A DNA stretch of 64,000 nt, from NCBI GenBank assembly GCA_037577475.1, contig CM075201.1, positions 11,761,501 to 11,825,500 of the forward strand, given 5' to 3'. Under the pieces are notes generated by a model. It worked only from the letters and a program-made list of their open reading frames with translations. It made no database searches and was not told where the DNA came from. Below, one piece after another: positions 47,391-60,395 of this stretch (positions are counted from its first letter, which is position 1; each line of letters begins with the position of its first letter). A program made the translations under genes and the position numbers. The DNA comes from Chaunax sp. Z400 (lineage: Eukaryota > Chordata > Actinopteri > Lophiiformes > Chaunacidae).

Positions 47391-48935
47391 ATGCTGAGAT
47401 TGTGTGCACCACCTCTGCAAAACATAGGTAAGTTCATATTTTTGTTTATCTGTTATCATATCATATCATTTGCTCTTTTTTTTCTTCTTTCAGTGACGTG
47501 TGTGTGGCAGTGCAAACACTGTGATGCCAGAGAGAGTAGTAGATACAAATTACTTAAACATTATAAATTACATCATATGTGTAAACTGTCCATGCACAAT
47601 TAAGGCGTGAAGTGGACTCACCACACATGTCTATAAAGCTCATTCATCTCAGCTTACACAGACAGCTTCCAATTCAGTATTATTATTACACAGGCACAAG
47701 AACAGGAATATAATGGCAAATCAAATATTATAGTGTGGACCAGTTGTTTCTGTCCTCACCGATATAGTGATCAAACAACTAGTAATTCATTGTTGTGCAT
47801 TGTTAATGTTTTTCAGATCGATAAGGAGTTCCTGCACATTTCAACTGTACCTATGCTGTCTACATTCTTTGCTGAGCTCGACCGGTACTCTCCACGCATG
47901 ATGGTGATCTTTCCATGCAAAGGTGGGGCGGCTGGAAGAAAAATAAGACGGTTCATGGCGGCCATCTCCAAGGTTTGTATTTCAATATTGTCGGGATGAC
48001 TTTTGCCTCTTTCACAAAATATTCACAAAATTATATTTTTGATCAATAATCATCAGTAATGCTTATATAATAACTAAGTGGTTAATAGCAAATAATAAAA
48101 AGGCTAGAGCAGTCTGGTGAGTTCAGAAAATGACATCACTTTACTGTAGTGCAGCCTTTAAAACCAGGAAAAGACAAAACATGTCATATTACAATCTCCT
48201 AAATCCCAGACAGTATCTAGTCTCTTATCACATTACTGATATATCAATATGTTGCCCAGCCCTAGTGCTATGATTATGCAGGGTTTTACTTCAAAACTCT
48301 TTAAACATGCATTATACTGATTACATCAGCCTCAGCCAGAGATGAGTAAGTAATTGGTAAAATCACATGGTGAATGTTTTTTGATAAGAATGAAAACCAC
48401 CATGCACATGTGAGGTTGCCTCATTTCGTGTCTGATTTAGTCGAGATCTTGTATAGATGTTGAGTTCTTGCCTTTTGGAGACTGAGAACAAAGTATTGTC
48501 GATCACATAACTATTCTCCAGACCTGAAACATTTGCAGTTTGCCGTCAAGAATGCACAGTTTGTTCATTCTTTTCAAACTGAGACTGTAGACTGAGACTG
48601 AAGGCAGACTCAGAAAATGTATTTACTGTCATATTTGACCTCACAGAACACCGAGGCCAACGCTTCCATGGAGCAAACTGTGATGGGAGTGTATGTCATA
48701 CAAAAGGAAGGTGTGGAGCCTGGAGATGACGTAGAGGACATCGGTATCCTCATAGAAGGTGTGATGCTCCTCAGTGACTTGGGGAACTTTGGGATGGCTG
48801 GTTCTGTTATTTGATACACACTTTGAACCTGCACTACCCACCAGAGCACAAATGCACTTTTGAAGTGCTGCAGAAGATTCTTCTAAATCTTGATGGGCAA
48901 AGGTTGTTGTCCAAGGCAAAATTCATGCAAGAGTC
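47391..48935 (+). pseudogene. SAMD3-like multicopy fish family, decayed copy
   Basis: First exon 47391-47426 (MLRLCAPPLQNI) splices to 47494, giving VTCVWQCKHCDARESSRYKL then LKHYKLHH, the single C2H2-like finger that opens this uncharacterised teleost family. A TAA at 47601-47603 ends it early. Later exons are 47817-47972 (IDKEFLHISTVPMLSTFFAE, then LDRYSPRMMVIFPCKGG) and 48647 onward (EQTVMGVYVIQKEGVEPGDD, then VEDIGILIEGVMLLSDLGN). A frameshift or TGA occurs near 48812, after which the family's ending continues in another frame (LNLHYPPEHKCTFEVLQKIL then LNLDGQRL). Middle exons are missing. The family assignment rests on remembered motifs and its function is unknown to me. Confidence 0.6.
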
Positions 48936-48939
48936 CGGA

Positions 48940-51900
48940 AAGACTATTTTAAGACTGTTTTCTTACTGAGCATATTTTATTTTATTATTTTATTTCATTA
49001 TATCATGGATGTTGAATGTTATAAACCTTAAACGACAGACAGTCTGTACATTTTGCACTACTGTTTTATAAGTTCTATAGCCTCCTATGCATTACTGTAA
49101 ATGGAAAGATTATGAGCAAACTCTTTTTCACCTTAAAATATACATATGCACTTTGCTTAGTATTTCTTCTCTTGTCCCCGGGTGTCAGTGCTCTCGACCG
49201 GTCAACGCCTCGGATACACTTGTGCAGAAGTGGAACCAGACAGGATACACCCCAGAGCAACCTCAATGTTTGGGTGAGAGAAGCACACAGTGATCTCCAG
49301 TGTGATGTGGGAATCACACCCACACTCAAATGAATAGGATGTGTTGAGCAAACAGACGCCATCAGACATTTTCTTAATATACTTCTACTCTTACGTTAAC
49401 TCACCAGTTCAAACGTATGAAATGAGATACATTAACACTACTGCAACAATTTGCAGCTACTTAAAGCACCACCATAAGCATGTCTGGGCTGCTACCAATA
49501 CTGGAAGAAGAACAAGACAAGAAGAGTTAAAAAACAGAGTCTGCTATGATGTGGCTTTACTCAGACTTCATGCCAAATGAAGTAACACCTCCTAAGTCCT
49601 CGGCCCTGGAAACCTACTATTAGCTCAGAATCATGTGGTTTTTTCATCAGTAGTTAATGATTTATTAACAAATATATTATTTTCCATCATGGTGACTCCA
49701 GATCTGTTTTATTCTAGATATAACTCCTTATCTGTCATAGATAGATCAAATCCATTTGAATGACTCTGAACCTGCATCATCTCAGCTACATAGTGGTGTC
49801 AGTGTCATGTCTCTGCTCCTCTCTGTTACTGTGACCCAATACATATCGCCCCCTTCAAAATACATATTATATATCATCGCCCAGATCCCAGTCCCAGTCC
49901 TTAGCCTATAATCCCCCCCGACACAAAATGTCTTCAAAATAAATATTGTAGATATGTTGCAGACAAACAGAGAAGAAAGAAAACCAAAAACAAACTAATG
50001 TCGGTGATCACATGACCTCCTCCAGCTCTTGTTGTGAGAGGTAACAACGATTCCAGCTCATTTATTTCTCTTGATTCCATACAGATATATATTTACCTTG
50101 TTGAGGGTCATGTATGTTTGTTTGTATTTATTTTGACTGTTTTAGAGTTTAAGGAATGAGGCATCTGAAATGATAAATGTTGTCCAGCTGATTCTGTTTT
50201 CATGATGTGTATTTTGGGTTCACATGCATTGAGGGGTTGAGGCCTTTATACTTCCAGCTGGATGATCTCTGATTGGTGGCCCAGCTAATGCTGTTGCCTG
50301 TGCATTGAGTTTCTCCCTCTTACTTTTAAGGAGCCTCAAATGGAGCCTCTTCTCGGTGAGAGAAATGTGTTCTGGCCTCTTTCTTTTTTGCTCCTCCTTC
50401 TTCATGTTGGTGTCTATAGTAGAAAAATGTTCCGCTTTTTTGGCAAATAAGTTCCTCGACCAGCTCATTCACTGTTTTGTTCATTCCGGTGCTTCTGAGC
50501 TGAGAGTAATCCATTAAAGAAATTGAGCATCAATGTACGCCGAGGAGAAACTGCTTTCAATCTTAATGAACAAGCAGAAGTTGATCGAAGACCTAATTTG
50601 AGAAAAAGTCAAAGAATTACCTGAAGTGGATCTGGCACTACAACGTGGAACAAACTGTCTCTGTGATCCTGACAGATTAAATATTCAAATGACTGAGCTG
50701 TGCATGATATATATATATAAAAAGAAGTTTTTCTATTAATATGTAGTGTAGCTGTGGTTAAAACCTCAGTATGCTATGAAATAATGACATGTTTCTGTAA
50801 ATACTCCTGCTTGTCTTCCTAATGGGGCTTCGATGTAAAGATCAATATTGATGTTTAAGCTTTAAGCTGATGTAACAGGTGTAGGAGGCCGGTTAAATGG
50901 CCTTATTCTAAAAGCTGTGTTGGTTTCACAGACTCGGTCAATCTGTCTTCCAGGATTTTAGATACGGTTCTGAACCAGGTTGGGGTGCAGGCTGCAAAAA
51001 AATGTCTGTTTTAACGAGGGACTAAAGTCAGATTGGACTCATAGCGTCATACTCCCCTTAAAACAAGTGAAAATGTGGGCTGAGTGGGACAGCTGTTCTA
51101 CGTGGCTCCATTCCATTTTGAGAACTAAGAGAATGGAGAATGTTTTCACTTGTTTTAAGAAACATAACATTTAGACTAAAAGAGCTGTCGAGAGGTTAGG
51201 CAGTAATATTGGAGAAAGTCACACTAATATCGTGTGACTTTTTCTTTCCAGTAGTCGTAACTAAACATTGCCATCGGAGACATTCCTCCCAAGACGTGCT
51301 GGTTTTACATTTATTCCCAAATGTCAGAAGTTACAAAAGCAACCATTCCTTATACTGTAGAGACTAATCACTGCTCTTTATGTGAGTATTTAGCAGTGGT
51401 CATACCTTTACCTGTAAGTCTTTACTTTTCTAGCTTTACTTTAATTTGCTTTTGCATATTCTTCCATAAACCAACATCCTCAGCTTCATCCTAATTGTGT
51501 AGGACAGAGATGTCAAACTCAGTTTCATCCCGGGCCTCATCAGCATTATGGTTGTTCTCTAAGGGCAGGTGACTGTGAGACTATATAAATGTATCTACTC
51601 TTCATCATATTACATAATTGCCTCTGCATTCGATTATTATTGGTTTTAGTAATAACTTAATTAATGCTCTGTTATGTCACAACATGACAAAATCGCACAG
51701 CTAGTTTGGATCTGACAGTTGAGGCAAAGCTTTTCCTTTACTTTGCATGAAAAGAGCATTTTCTTCCTGAAGCTCTAAAAACAGCAGACAGTGATCCTAC
51801 TCAGCCACCGTACTTCTTGTCCCAGGCTCATTTCACGCATCACGCATATAACCACACAGACACACAAGACAAACTGCACAAGAAGCTCTTACCTCCACAC

Positions 51901-52120
51901 TTAAGCTGTTAACAAGGGAGTGTTTGTGACATGACTGAGACGAGCTGTTTGATTTGTCTATAAGGTGGGGCTGGAGGTCGAGAGGGAACAGAGCAAAAGA
52001 GTCTGTAATCTGTCATAAATGTCAGAAGTGCAAGAAAGGCAGATCGAGGGATTAATAAATGAAGGGATGATGGACAAAAAACAAATAAGAGAAGAAACTG
52101 CGTTCACATTACCAGGCTGA
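48940..52120. other. Largely non-coding stretch
   Basis: No gene recognised apart from the repeat at 49690. Charged minus-strand frames near 50220-50514, and a plus-strand peptide near 50530-50705 with one internal stop, could be remnants of something coding, but show no known domain. Confidence 0.45.
49690..49860 (+). repeat. Unnamed dispersed repeat, member 3
   Basis: Contains 'gactccagatct', 'tgaatgactctgaacctgca' and TCATCTCAGCTACATAGTGG, followed by 'tgtctctgctcctctctgtt'. These run in the same order as the members at 6940 and 25480. Shorter than the others, apparently truncated on the right. Confidence 0.6.
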
Positions 52121-52205
52121 TTTTTGTTGTTGTTGTTATTGTTATCAAACATAATAATAATAATAGTAATAATAATAATACTAATAATAATAATAACAGT
52201 AATTT
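52120..52205. repeat. (GTT)n and (AAT)n simple repeats
   Basis: A short GTT/ATT run followed by an imperfect AATAAT run. Confidence 0.85.
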
Positions 52206-52976
52206 GAGTAATCCTGCTAACAAACAAAGAAATGTCAGAAAAAAACCCTACTTCCTTGTGGAGGTAATACAGTTATAATGTTAAAGCACCAGTGTCAACA
52301 TTTAAACGTGACACTGACTCACCGGCCCTTTGTTGACCATTCACTGAAAACACAGAGAGAATCATCACTAGAACAATATGAGTTAAATATCTCCTTGGTC
52401 TCATGCCTCCTCATCAGTTAGTCAAACCTTCCTGGCTGTGCTGAGCACCACAGTGTGTTTGTCACACTGCCACCACGTCACTGTTCTGGTATGAACAGAG
52501 GAAATTTATCAACAGCACACGAAGCCCTGAATGCCTCAGCTGATGGACAGAAGCCAATAAGCCAAGTACAACAAACTCTGCCTGGAAGCTTCAAAACAAA
52601 CAAATCTCTCTCCTTTTTAAAAAATTTTTTTTGGAATGCGTTGCCTTTGTGTGGCTCTAAAAATAGACCTTGAAAGAAGCCACAGATAACATGGTAATTT
52701 AATACCTCCACAATTTAGAGTCACACATGGCATAATTACCAGTGTATTGTGCATTACATGTAGGCTATACCAGAAAAGTGGTCAAATGAGGTTCCCCATC
52801 AATACTACTATGTCTTTGAGTTCGCAAGTATTTTTTCAGCATGATCGTACGAGCGCAAAAACATGTGGAAACATTCAATAGTTAGTTATTATCCAACAAA
52901 ACAACAGCATCCTTACGCCCGGGACAGTGAGTTATAGAAGCACCGGGAAATAAACCATAAAGGTGCTGATTCGTAC

Positions 52977-53181
52977 CAGATGTGAGGGTGGAGAAGCAGC
53001 TCCACCGTGGCTCCTCTCCCTCGGACTGGGAGCAGGACTCCCACAGAGACAGGGAGAAATGGTCCGCGGTGACCCAGGCTGGACTGAGCAGAGCCACTAT
53101 GTCCAAACACAGCGCCAGAAAGACGCACAGCAGCGCGATGAGCTTGAAGGGCCGGAACACGTAGACCTCGTTCACAGACAT
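52977..53181 (-). CDS. tmem47: TMEM47, first coding exon only
   Basis: TMEM47 is a four-transmembrane claudin/PMP22-related protein of cell junctions. The minus-strand ATG at 53181 opens MSVNEVYVFRPFKLIALLCV then FLALCLDIVALLSPAWVTAD, followed by SLSLWESC…W.C.STLTS. This matches the TMEM47 N-terminus: first transmembrane helix near residues 11-33, and the W…LW..C…C extracellular signature. After 68 codons plus one base a GTACGA donor follows, where the known first exon ends. I could not find the remaining exons (TM2-TM4) downstream on the minus strand within the window. It is therefore either an orphan exon, or the gene has a very long intron spanning the other material. Confidence 0.8.
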
Positions 53182-53300
53182 CTTCTCAGGACGAGATAAA
53201 GCTGCAGATCAGTCAGTCGGGAGAGATTACTGGGGCTCCGTGTGCGTCCTCACCCACCATAGCCTTCAATGCATTGTGTGTATCCAGATGGTAAAGTTTA
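53182..53300 (-). promoter_or_regulatory. Putative 5'UTR/promoter side of the tmem47 exon
   Basis: Moderately GC-rich, CpG-containing flank immediately upstream of the tmem47 start on the minus strand. No TATA box is evident. Assigned only by position. Confidence 0.3.
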
Positions 53301-53504
53301 AGGGGAGACATCCGGTTTGAGCGGGTTTTCAAAATAATAGCTCCCGATAACCATTCTGAGATTTTTTTTGTTTTTTGTATGGTTGTCCTCGTCTATAATA
53401 CTATCGTAAAGGACAACTGTTCCAAAACGTTAACATTCAACATGTTTAAAAAAAACTATTTTAAAAGCTAAGTAAATTAATTATTATTCATGTTATTATT
53501 GCTG

Positions 53505-54672
53505 ACATTATTACCTGGGCTGAGGAGGTAATGTTTTTTGCAGGATTACTCAAAAAGGTATGAACAGATGAAGTTGTTTTTTTTTGGAGTGGTATTGTAA
53601 GGAACAAAAAATTAGATTTAGTTGGTAATTTGGATCATTACAAACCAATGATTCCCTGCCTCATCAAGGTGTTCCTCAGGGAGTGAACATGAGCTGCACC
53701 TTCAGTTCTCCTAGTAGGAGAGGGCACCAGGATCCTGTGCAGGTGAGCTCCATTACAGATCTGCTTAGAAAAGGAAGGGAGACTGAAGTGCAACCACAAA
53801 TGGCATTAAAACTTCATCAGGAAACTGAGCTTCCCTGGCAGAGGTTTGCACTCTCCAGGTGTTGTCAGCTTTGTTTGCTTGTTTGTCTTTTTGCAGGATT
53901 ACACATTAACTTGACAGATTTTCCTGAAATGGGAGGGTAGGGTCGGGCATATGAAAAATCCATTAAACATTGAAGTGGATCCACATAATGGGTCCAGGAT
54001 TTTTTTTCTCACTTTCCTTAACATAGTGAGATAGGACTTTTCCCACCATTTCCATTTGTTAAGCATAAACTAAGTGACTGATTTTGATTAAACTTGGTAG
54101 AAAGGTTGGGCATGTATTATATTTTGGAGTGGATCCAGAAAAAGGGGTGATATTCAGGATTATATTTTGTACTTTTCTGAACAAAAGACAAGTTTTTTTT
54201 ATTTTTACTGTTTTTGTCATGAACAGATTACCAGGAAACAAGGTGGAAGGATGAAGCATGTGCTATAGAACAAATCATCAAATTTTGGAGTGGATCCAAA
54301 TGAAGGGAATAAAGGGATCCATAAATTTCCAGCTTTTTCTGTCATCATTGTGAGATAGTACGGAGTCCCTAAAGGGACATGGGCAAAAAAACCAAAAAAA
54401 ACAACAACTAAACGTTTCTCAACTAGACAGATTTTCATGAAACTTTGTGGAAGAATGAGGCATGTGCCAAAAATGGAACAGTTGAATTTTGGAGTAGCTA
54501 TGAGAAAAAAGGTGGATCCATGATTTCTTTTTTCCCCTTACTTGAACCGAAAACTGAAGGCAGCCATTTTAACGGTGCACATGCCTTGTTGGAATTTTGA
54601 TTCGTGCTTAATTTAATTAAAAGGGATCATTGGGCCTTGGCAGAGGTATGTGCCCTTGAGTTCCCTTCTAGT
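53505..54672 (+). repeat. Fish interspersed repeat with internal ~150-200 bp reiterations
   Basis: Begins 'ctgaggaggtaatgtttttt' and ends GGGCCTTGGCAGAGGTATGT with 'gccc'. Both are phrases I associate with an abundant teleost repeat. Inside, the block 'cagattt.cctgaaa', 'attttggagtggatcca' and 'gtgagatag' recurs several times (for example near 54124, 54285 and 54488). It ends about 150 bp before the start of the visible second duplicate copy. Confidence 0.7.
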
Positions 54673-54825
54673 GCAATTAATTTCTTAATTTTCATGGATT
54701 ATAGTTTTTCTGCAGTGATGTAGACCAAAGACTGTGGTTTTGTCTGACTGACAAAAACGGTAAAACGGAGTTTGAATTGATGGGTGAAAATCAGAAAATC
54801 TTTACTTTTTTGGCTGCAATGATAT

Positions 54826-56873
54826 TGGCCTCAGCAAAAATAAAAACAAGAGCAACGAAAGAAACGGCAAAACCAATAAGCCACTAAACATTATACAAAT
54901 TGAGAATTTCTTAAACCCAGTCCCAAATTTAAACCACATTGGTTGACCATGATTACAGTCACAATGAAGGAATATGAGCTGAGCTTAATACCCTATAATC
55001 AATCAGAATTGATTGTGACTAACCGTCTTCTTCCCCTTAAATCAACCTCAGTGGTACCCAAAACATTTCTGCTGCACTTACAACAATACAATATAAACAA
55101 TATATGTGTATCTTCAGAAATGATCTGATTTATACTTGCAACCATATTATTTAATCAAAATATAAGAAAACTAATTCTGCAAAGGTTAATTTCCACTATC
55201 TCAGTATAGACAATAATGCAGTCTGTTATTATAGAACCAACACTTTTTTTAAAAAAAACATAGATTCTATTAATAAGTCACTGGTGGTGGTACTGATGTA
55301 CAGGCATTAGCTCCCCGAGGATGGAGAGAAATTCATTCCGCATTGTGTCAAAAAAAAAAAAAAATCTCAACCAGCCTCTCAAAACTACTGTTTGAAAACT
55401 GAGGGTTGCAGTAAATGTTGTAATGTGGTAATGATCCAGCAGATGGCAGACACGTGACATGATTGACGTCACAAAACAACGCTTCTCTCTCCTCTGAGCA
55501 CTAATAATGCACGACTTGTGTAATCATTAGTAGCAGATGAGATTGTATGAGCAGTAGCAGCAAACAGCAGCTGCCATTATATTGACATGAAAAGCCCAGT
55601 CCTTGCTGAAAATCCCTGTGACATAATAAGAATAGAAATGTCCCTTAGCTGGTTGATCTTCTCACTTAATCCTGTTTTGGCTTCTTCACACAGTCAGTGT
55701 GTAGGATGAGCTCAATGATATTCTTTTTACCTCACATGACAATTACCCCTTTGATCCATGCTCAAACCACATGATGCGTTTAATATCTCTTAAGAACAGG
55801 CACAGAATTTACAAAACACCTTATAAAAACCCCAAAATGAAATGAAAAGTATTAAGTTAGACTAGATTTGACTACAATCTGGTCTGATGTTCATTCAGTT
55901 CATACGTCTTGTGAAATATTTCTATCTTCTGGTGAACAAAATGACTGCAGGTTATGAACTTGAAAGACTTCATCAGTGCTCTTCATGTGTTGAGAAGATT
56001 CTTCAACTTTTAATGATAAAATGACCAAATTCAGTGACATTTGTCACGATTAAAGGAGCGTTTATGAGCATAAGGTGGAGGCAAAACATCACTTCTATGT
56101 CCAAACTTCACACATTCAGAGGGGGTCACATGATCACCAATGTTTGTTTGTTTTTTCTGTTTGCCCAAAAGATGTCTTGCTCAAAGATTTTGATGAAACT
56201 TTGTGTAGGGATGGATCTTGGGCTTAGGAGGAGTGAGAGGTGGATCCTGGTATGGATCTGGATCATCTTTCTTCAACAAGGAGAGATAAGGCTTTTTTGT
56301 AACATTTTTATACTATCAGCAAAATAATAATAATAGGTCAATAAAAGTACACAGGCATAGACGACTCATGATGTCCCACAACCAATTAACCAATCAACCA
56401 ACCATTAAGTGAGGGGCTATTCTCTAAGACCCACATTTCTTTAACTTGGTGGAATATTTGAAATGATTTTTTTTAAACTATGGCTGTCTATACTTGTCTT
56501 TAAGTAGCTTTTGTGTCTACAAATTTTTCTAACTTAGCAAATACATTCTATAAATATAAAATTCACAGTTATTGCTGCGGATAAACCCCTATTTTTTGCA
56601 CAAGAGGAGTTTTCCTAACATTTGTATCATATCATAGCAATCAGTTGTGAAGATAGTGTAATTAAAAGCATTTAAGCTGTTCTGAACAAATAAATATTCT
56701 GAGGGCAGATTTTGCGTATATAAACAAGTGATTTTAGTATTTTGGATTTTTCTCCTGCTGCCTTCTGGCCCATTTCATTTGGTGCCTAGATTAGAGGTTT
56801 TCAGTGTATCTGACATAATAAGAGTTTCAGACTAATGCCACCTTTCTCAGTCCAAATGGTGCTACCAAGCTGC
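54826..56873. repeat. Segmental duplication copy 2, left part (pairs with 1-2059)
   Basis: Collinear with window position 1 onward. It ends at an AGCTGC hexamer (56868-56873) where the sequence jumps to the equivalent of position 22579. Whatever precedes position 1 in the first copy is outside the window, so homology could extend further left. Confidence 0.95.
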
Positions 56874-57945
56874 TATTGAGAGAAAAGACCCAGGGGAGTG
56901 AAGTTGAATCATTTAAACGTTACAGGAAAGGTGTAACATTATACTCTCTGTTTGGGTTTTATGTGCCTTTGTGTGTGTTTTTGTTCCATGCACTCACTGG
57001 GGCTCAAGGCATGTTAGCATAACAAGCAAGACCGAAAGGAAGCCTACAAACACCTGAAGCCAACTAAATCCCTCGGCTGGCACACAAGGAAGACTTTTAC
57101 TGAGTGAATTCATCCACACAAGGATGTGTGTTCAGAGTTCATCCTTTTGTTGAAACAAATCAGCATTTGACATTTTAATTCATCACATCTGTCAGCACAT
57201 CACGCTTCCTCTGCACAGCTATTAGGAAAACTATTGCCTGTATGGACGACATTTTTAATAAGTCCTGAATCAGCATGTCAAATGCACTTTATTAATTATT
57301 AACAATTGTACACATGAGCAGATAATCCTCTTTTGGTAATTGCACAGTCTTGGATTCCTCAACTCTTTCAATAAGTGCAGTAAAGCTGACATTGTAACCA
57401 TGCCAGAGCATGCCTCCAGGAATGGTAGTGTTGATCTCAATCACTCAACCTCTTTGGTTCCACATAGAAATAAGTCCAACATTTATGGGACACGTTGCCA
57501 TGAACTTTTGTGCAGACATTCATGGTTCACAGAGGAAGAACTTCAGTGCAATGTGATCCCTGACTTTCCCTTTAGCGCTTCCAGCAACTTCACATTTGTG
57601 TTTTATATGGTAAAATATATAAACGTTTGGATGGTTTGCCATCATGTTACGTTCACACATTCATCCTCCTATCAGGACGAATCATATTAAATTTTGTGGT
57701 TCCTTAACTCTGACATACAGTAGTGCCAACAGGTCAAAGTTTAAATTGTCCAATACGTTTTTCATGATTTAATACATATAAAATATAATTGGCCTCAGCT
57801 GTACTATGTCAACAACTGGGAAATGTTAACATGCTGAAGCACAAAACTATAATGGAATATGGTAAACATATGTGCCGATGCAATGATGCCAGATTATTAT
57901 TATTATTATTATAGGTCTCATGTTTTCTGCCTTCTGGCTTCACAG

Positions 57946-58048
57946 GTTACCTGCCTTCAAGATTTCTTTGGTGAAGACGATGTATTCATTGCATGTGGAC
58001 CAGAGAAATTCCGCTACGCCCAGGATGATTTCTCGCTGGATGATAACG
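57946..58048 (+). pseudogene. dcx: Doublecortin coding exon 3, isolated second copy
   Basis: Identical in sequence and splice sites to 23660-23762 (VTCLQDFFGEDDVFIACGPE…). In this copy the promoter island and coding exons 1 and 2 have been deleted, so this exon has no gene to belong to and should be a relic. Confidence 0.9.
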
Positions 58049-59344
58049 GTGAGTGTGACAGCAGTGGTCTGTATTTTATCATTGTCAGTCATCATCAATA
58101 AGAACTGTATATGCATGGGCACAGATCCTGGTGGAGACAGAGGGGGTAGATTGTATTGCATTTAATAGATGCTCGGTATCCTGCTCAGCGGACTGAAACT
58201 ATGCTGAACAGGCATACATCACGACCATTTTCCCCTTTGAATGAAAGGAAGTGCCGTAAAAGTGCTGGGGCCAAATTCAAATAAATAGCAGCAATATACC
58301 AAAAAATATGTTGCTTTTTACACGTAAATATAAAAACACAGTTTCTGATTTTCTATACTTATTTAAAGAAATAAAGACAGAGAGCCAATTAGAAAAGAGT
58401 CTTATTATTGTATAACTACCTCATTTTATTGTGAAAATACTGTATGGCCTCCCCATAAAATGCCTGCTTTTTGAGTTTGGTTTGTCAGTATGTCCATTCA
58501 GAAGGACCCTAACGTTAATATTTCACATAAATTGAGCCTTCCAATAATGGACATTGTACACAGCATAAAATAGGAAGTGGAGTAAAAATCCACTTGTGTC
58601 CTATTTCTCTCAGCTTGTAGTAGCTTATCACCCCCACCCTCCATTTAGAGCTGGATTATGCCTCTTGCTTTTCATAAGTGTAAACTGCACAGTGCATCAA
58701 GTTACATTTATTTATTGAATGTGTCATGAGACCTAAATTACTGCAGTCACTAAAGGGTTAGTTTTCTCAATATTCTGGACTCTTTCTGTATTAAAGAGAC
58801 TCCTTTACTCTGAAATCTCAGCCCATCTCTCTGGTGAACAATATTGTGAGACAGACCTCATGATTACATTATAAAAGACATTTGGGGAAAAACAAATAAT
58901 GAAACAAATCTGGAGCTATTCAGTAAGAAAAAAATATTTTAAAATGTAATTTAACATAACAAGTTTCTGTGATATGACCCCTGTTTGCCAACTTTACGCT
59001 TGAGCACCTAAAATGTGGACTATTGTATGTAGAGTGATGGCTAAGTAGTTCCTGGGGTGTCATTTAGTACACAAGTGTTCCATTATGGACTCATTAGAAT
59101 TACCATAATGGATTTCTTCTGTCAAAGATGCTATATTCACATCATAGTGAGGTGAAAAAATGATGTATGTGGGAGGGAGGCCAAGAAGGAAGAAGAGGGA
59201 AGTCTGTTATCTGAAGCCTGCAGAGGGCTTTGTATTATGTATAGAGCTGACTCAGCCATTTTTAACCCTCTCTGTGACACCTGAACTCCACCTGATGAAG
59301 ACTGTGAGATGTGTGGATCTTCTCTGTTTAACCTTTGACCCCAG

Positions 59345-60357
59345 GTGGAACATCCCATCACAGAGTGTATCACTGGTCTGGACCTGGTGGAGCAGATGAT
59401 CCGGGTTGCCAAGAGTTACCACCTGCAGCACAAACAAGAAGACATCCCGATAAACGGCTGGGCCATTGAGAGTCGTGTCTATGCTGAGGTGTGTGTGAGG
59501 AGTGTATCTGTAACAGAATCTCATCATCATCATCAATCTCATCATGATTTGCTCATATTGAAACAAACATTTGTTCCATTACAGTGTAAAGAGCTTCACT
59601 GAGTCACATGGTTTACATTTTCTCTCATCACAACCAAACAGGAAGTCACAAATAAAAAAACAGGAGCACCTGGAAATGGACAGATCAGACGTCCCAGGCC
59701 AAATTAAATTACGCCACCTAATTCGTTGACTCTGGAAACCTCTTCCCAGCAACCAAACCTTTTCCCTAATGATGAATCTGGATCTATTAAAATCTCTTCT
59801 TACCTTCACAGATACATAAATCCGTCTGGATGACTCTGAATCTACATTATCTCAGCTACATATTGGTGTCATGTCTCTACCCCTGTCTGTTGGGTCACTG
59901 TGGCCAAAACCATACTGATCCCCTCTAATATAGATTTAATCTGCCAGATGTGGATGCAGATCCAGTTGCACATAGTGGAGGAACATCATGAGTTGTCCAT
60001 GCTTGGGTATTTTTAATTTGCTGTTTAATTATTTTTCATATTATTGGCAAATGTTAAAAAAAGAAAAGACCTTCTAGTGTTGAAGAAAGTGAAAAAGTGA
60101 TCCAGAATCGTCACCCGTACCAGTATCGGAGTAAAGAGTCAGTCCCTGCAGGAAGATGAATATCATACATTGCCATCTGTGACAATTATTTATAATAAAA
60201 GTATTGTGATTTAAACATGCTAACCTTTGCTTATGGTGCAGTTTTGAGTCAAATCGGTCTCTGTCGTTTTCTTCTGTTAGGATCCATACAAGTCTTTTGG
60301 TCTTCCCTCCATTGGACGACTCTCTCAATACCAAGAGCCGCTCAACCTCAGCAATGT

Positions 60358-60395
<38 letters not shown>

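Noticed and set aside
50220..50705. Charged, coiled-coil-like frames on the minus strand and an interrupted plus-strand peptide
   Set aside because: No family recognised; overlapping frames in both directions suggest compositional bias or an old unnameable repeat.
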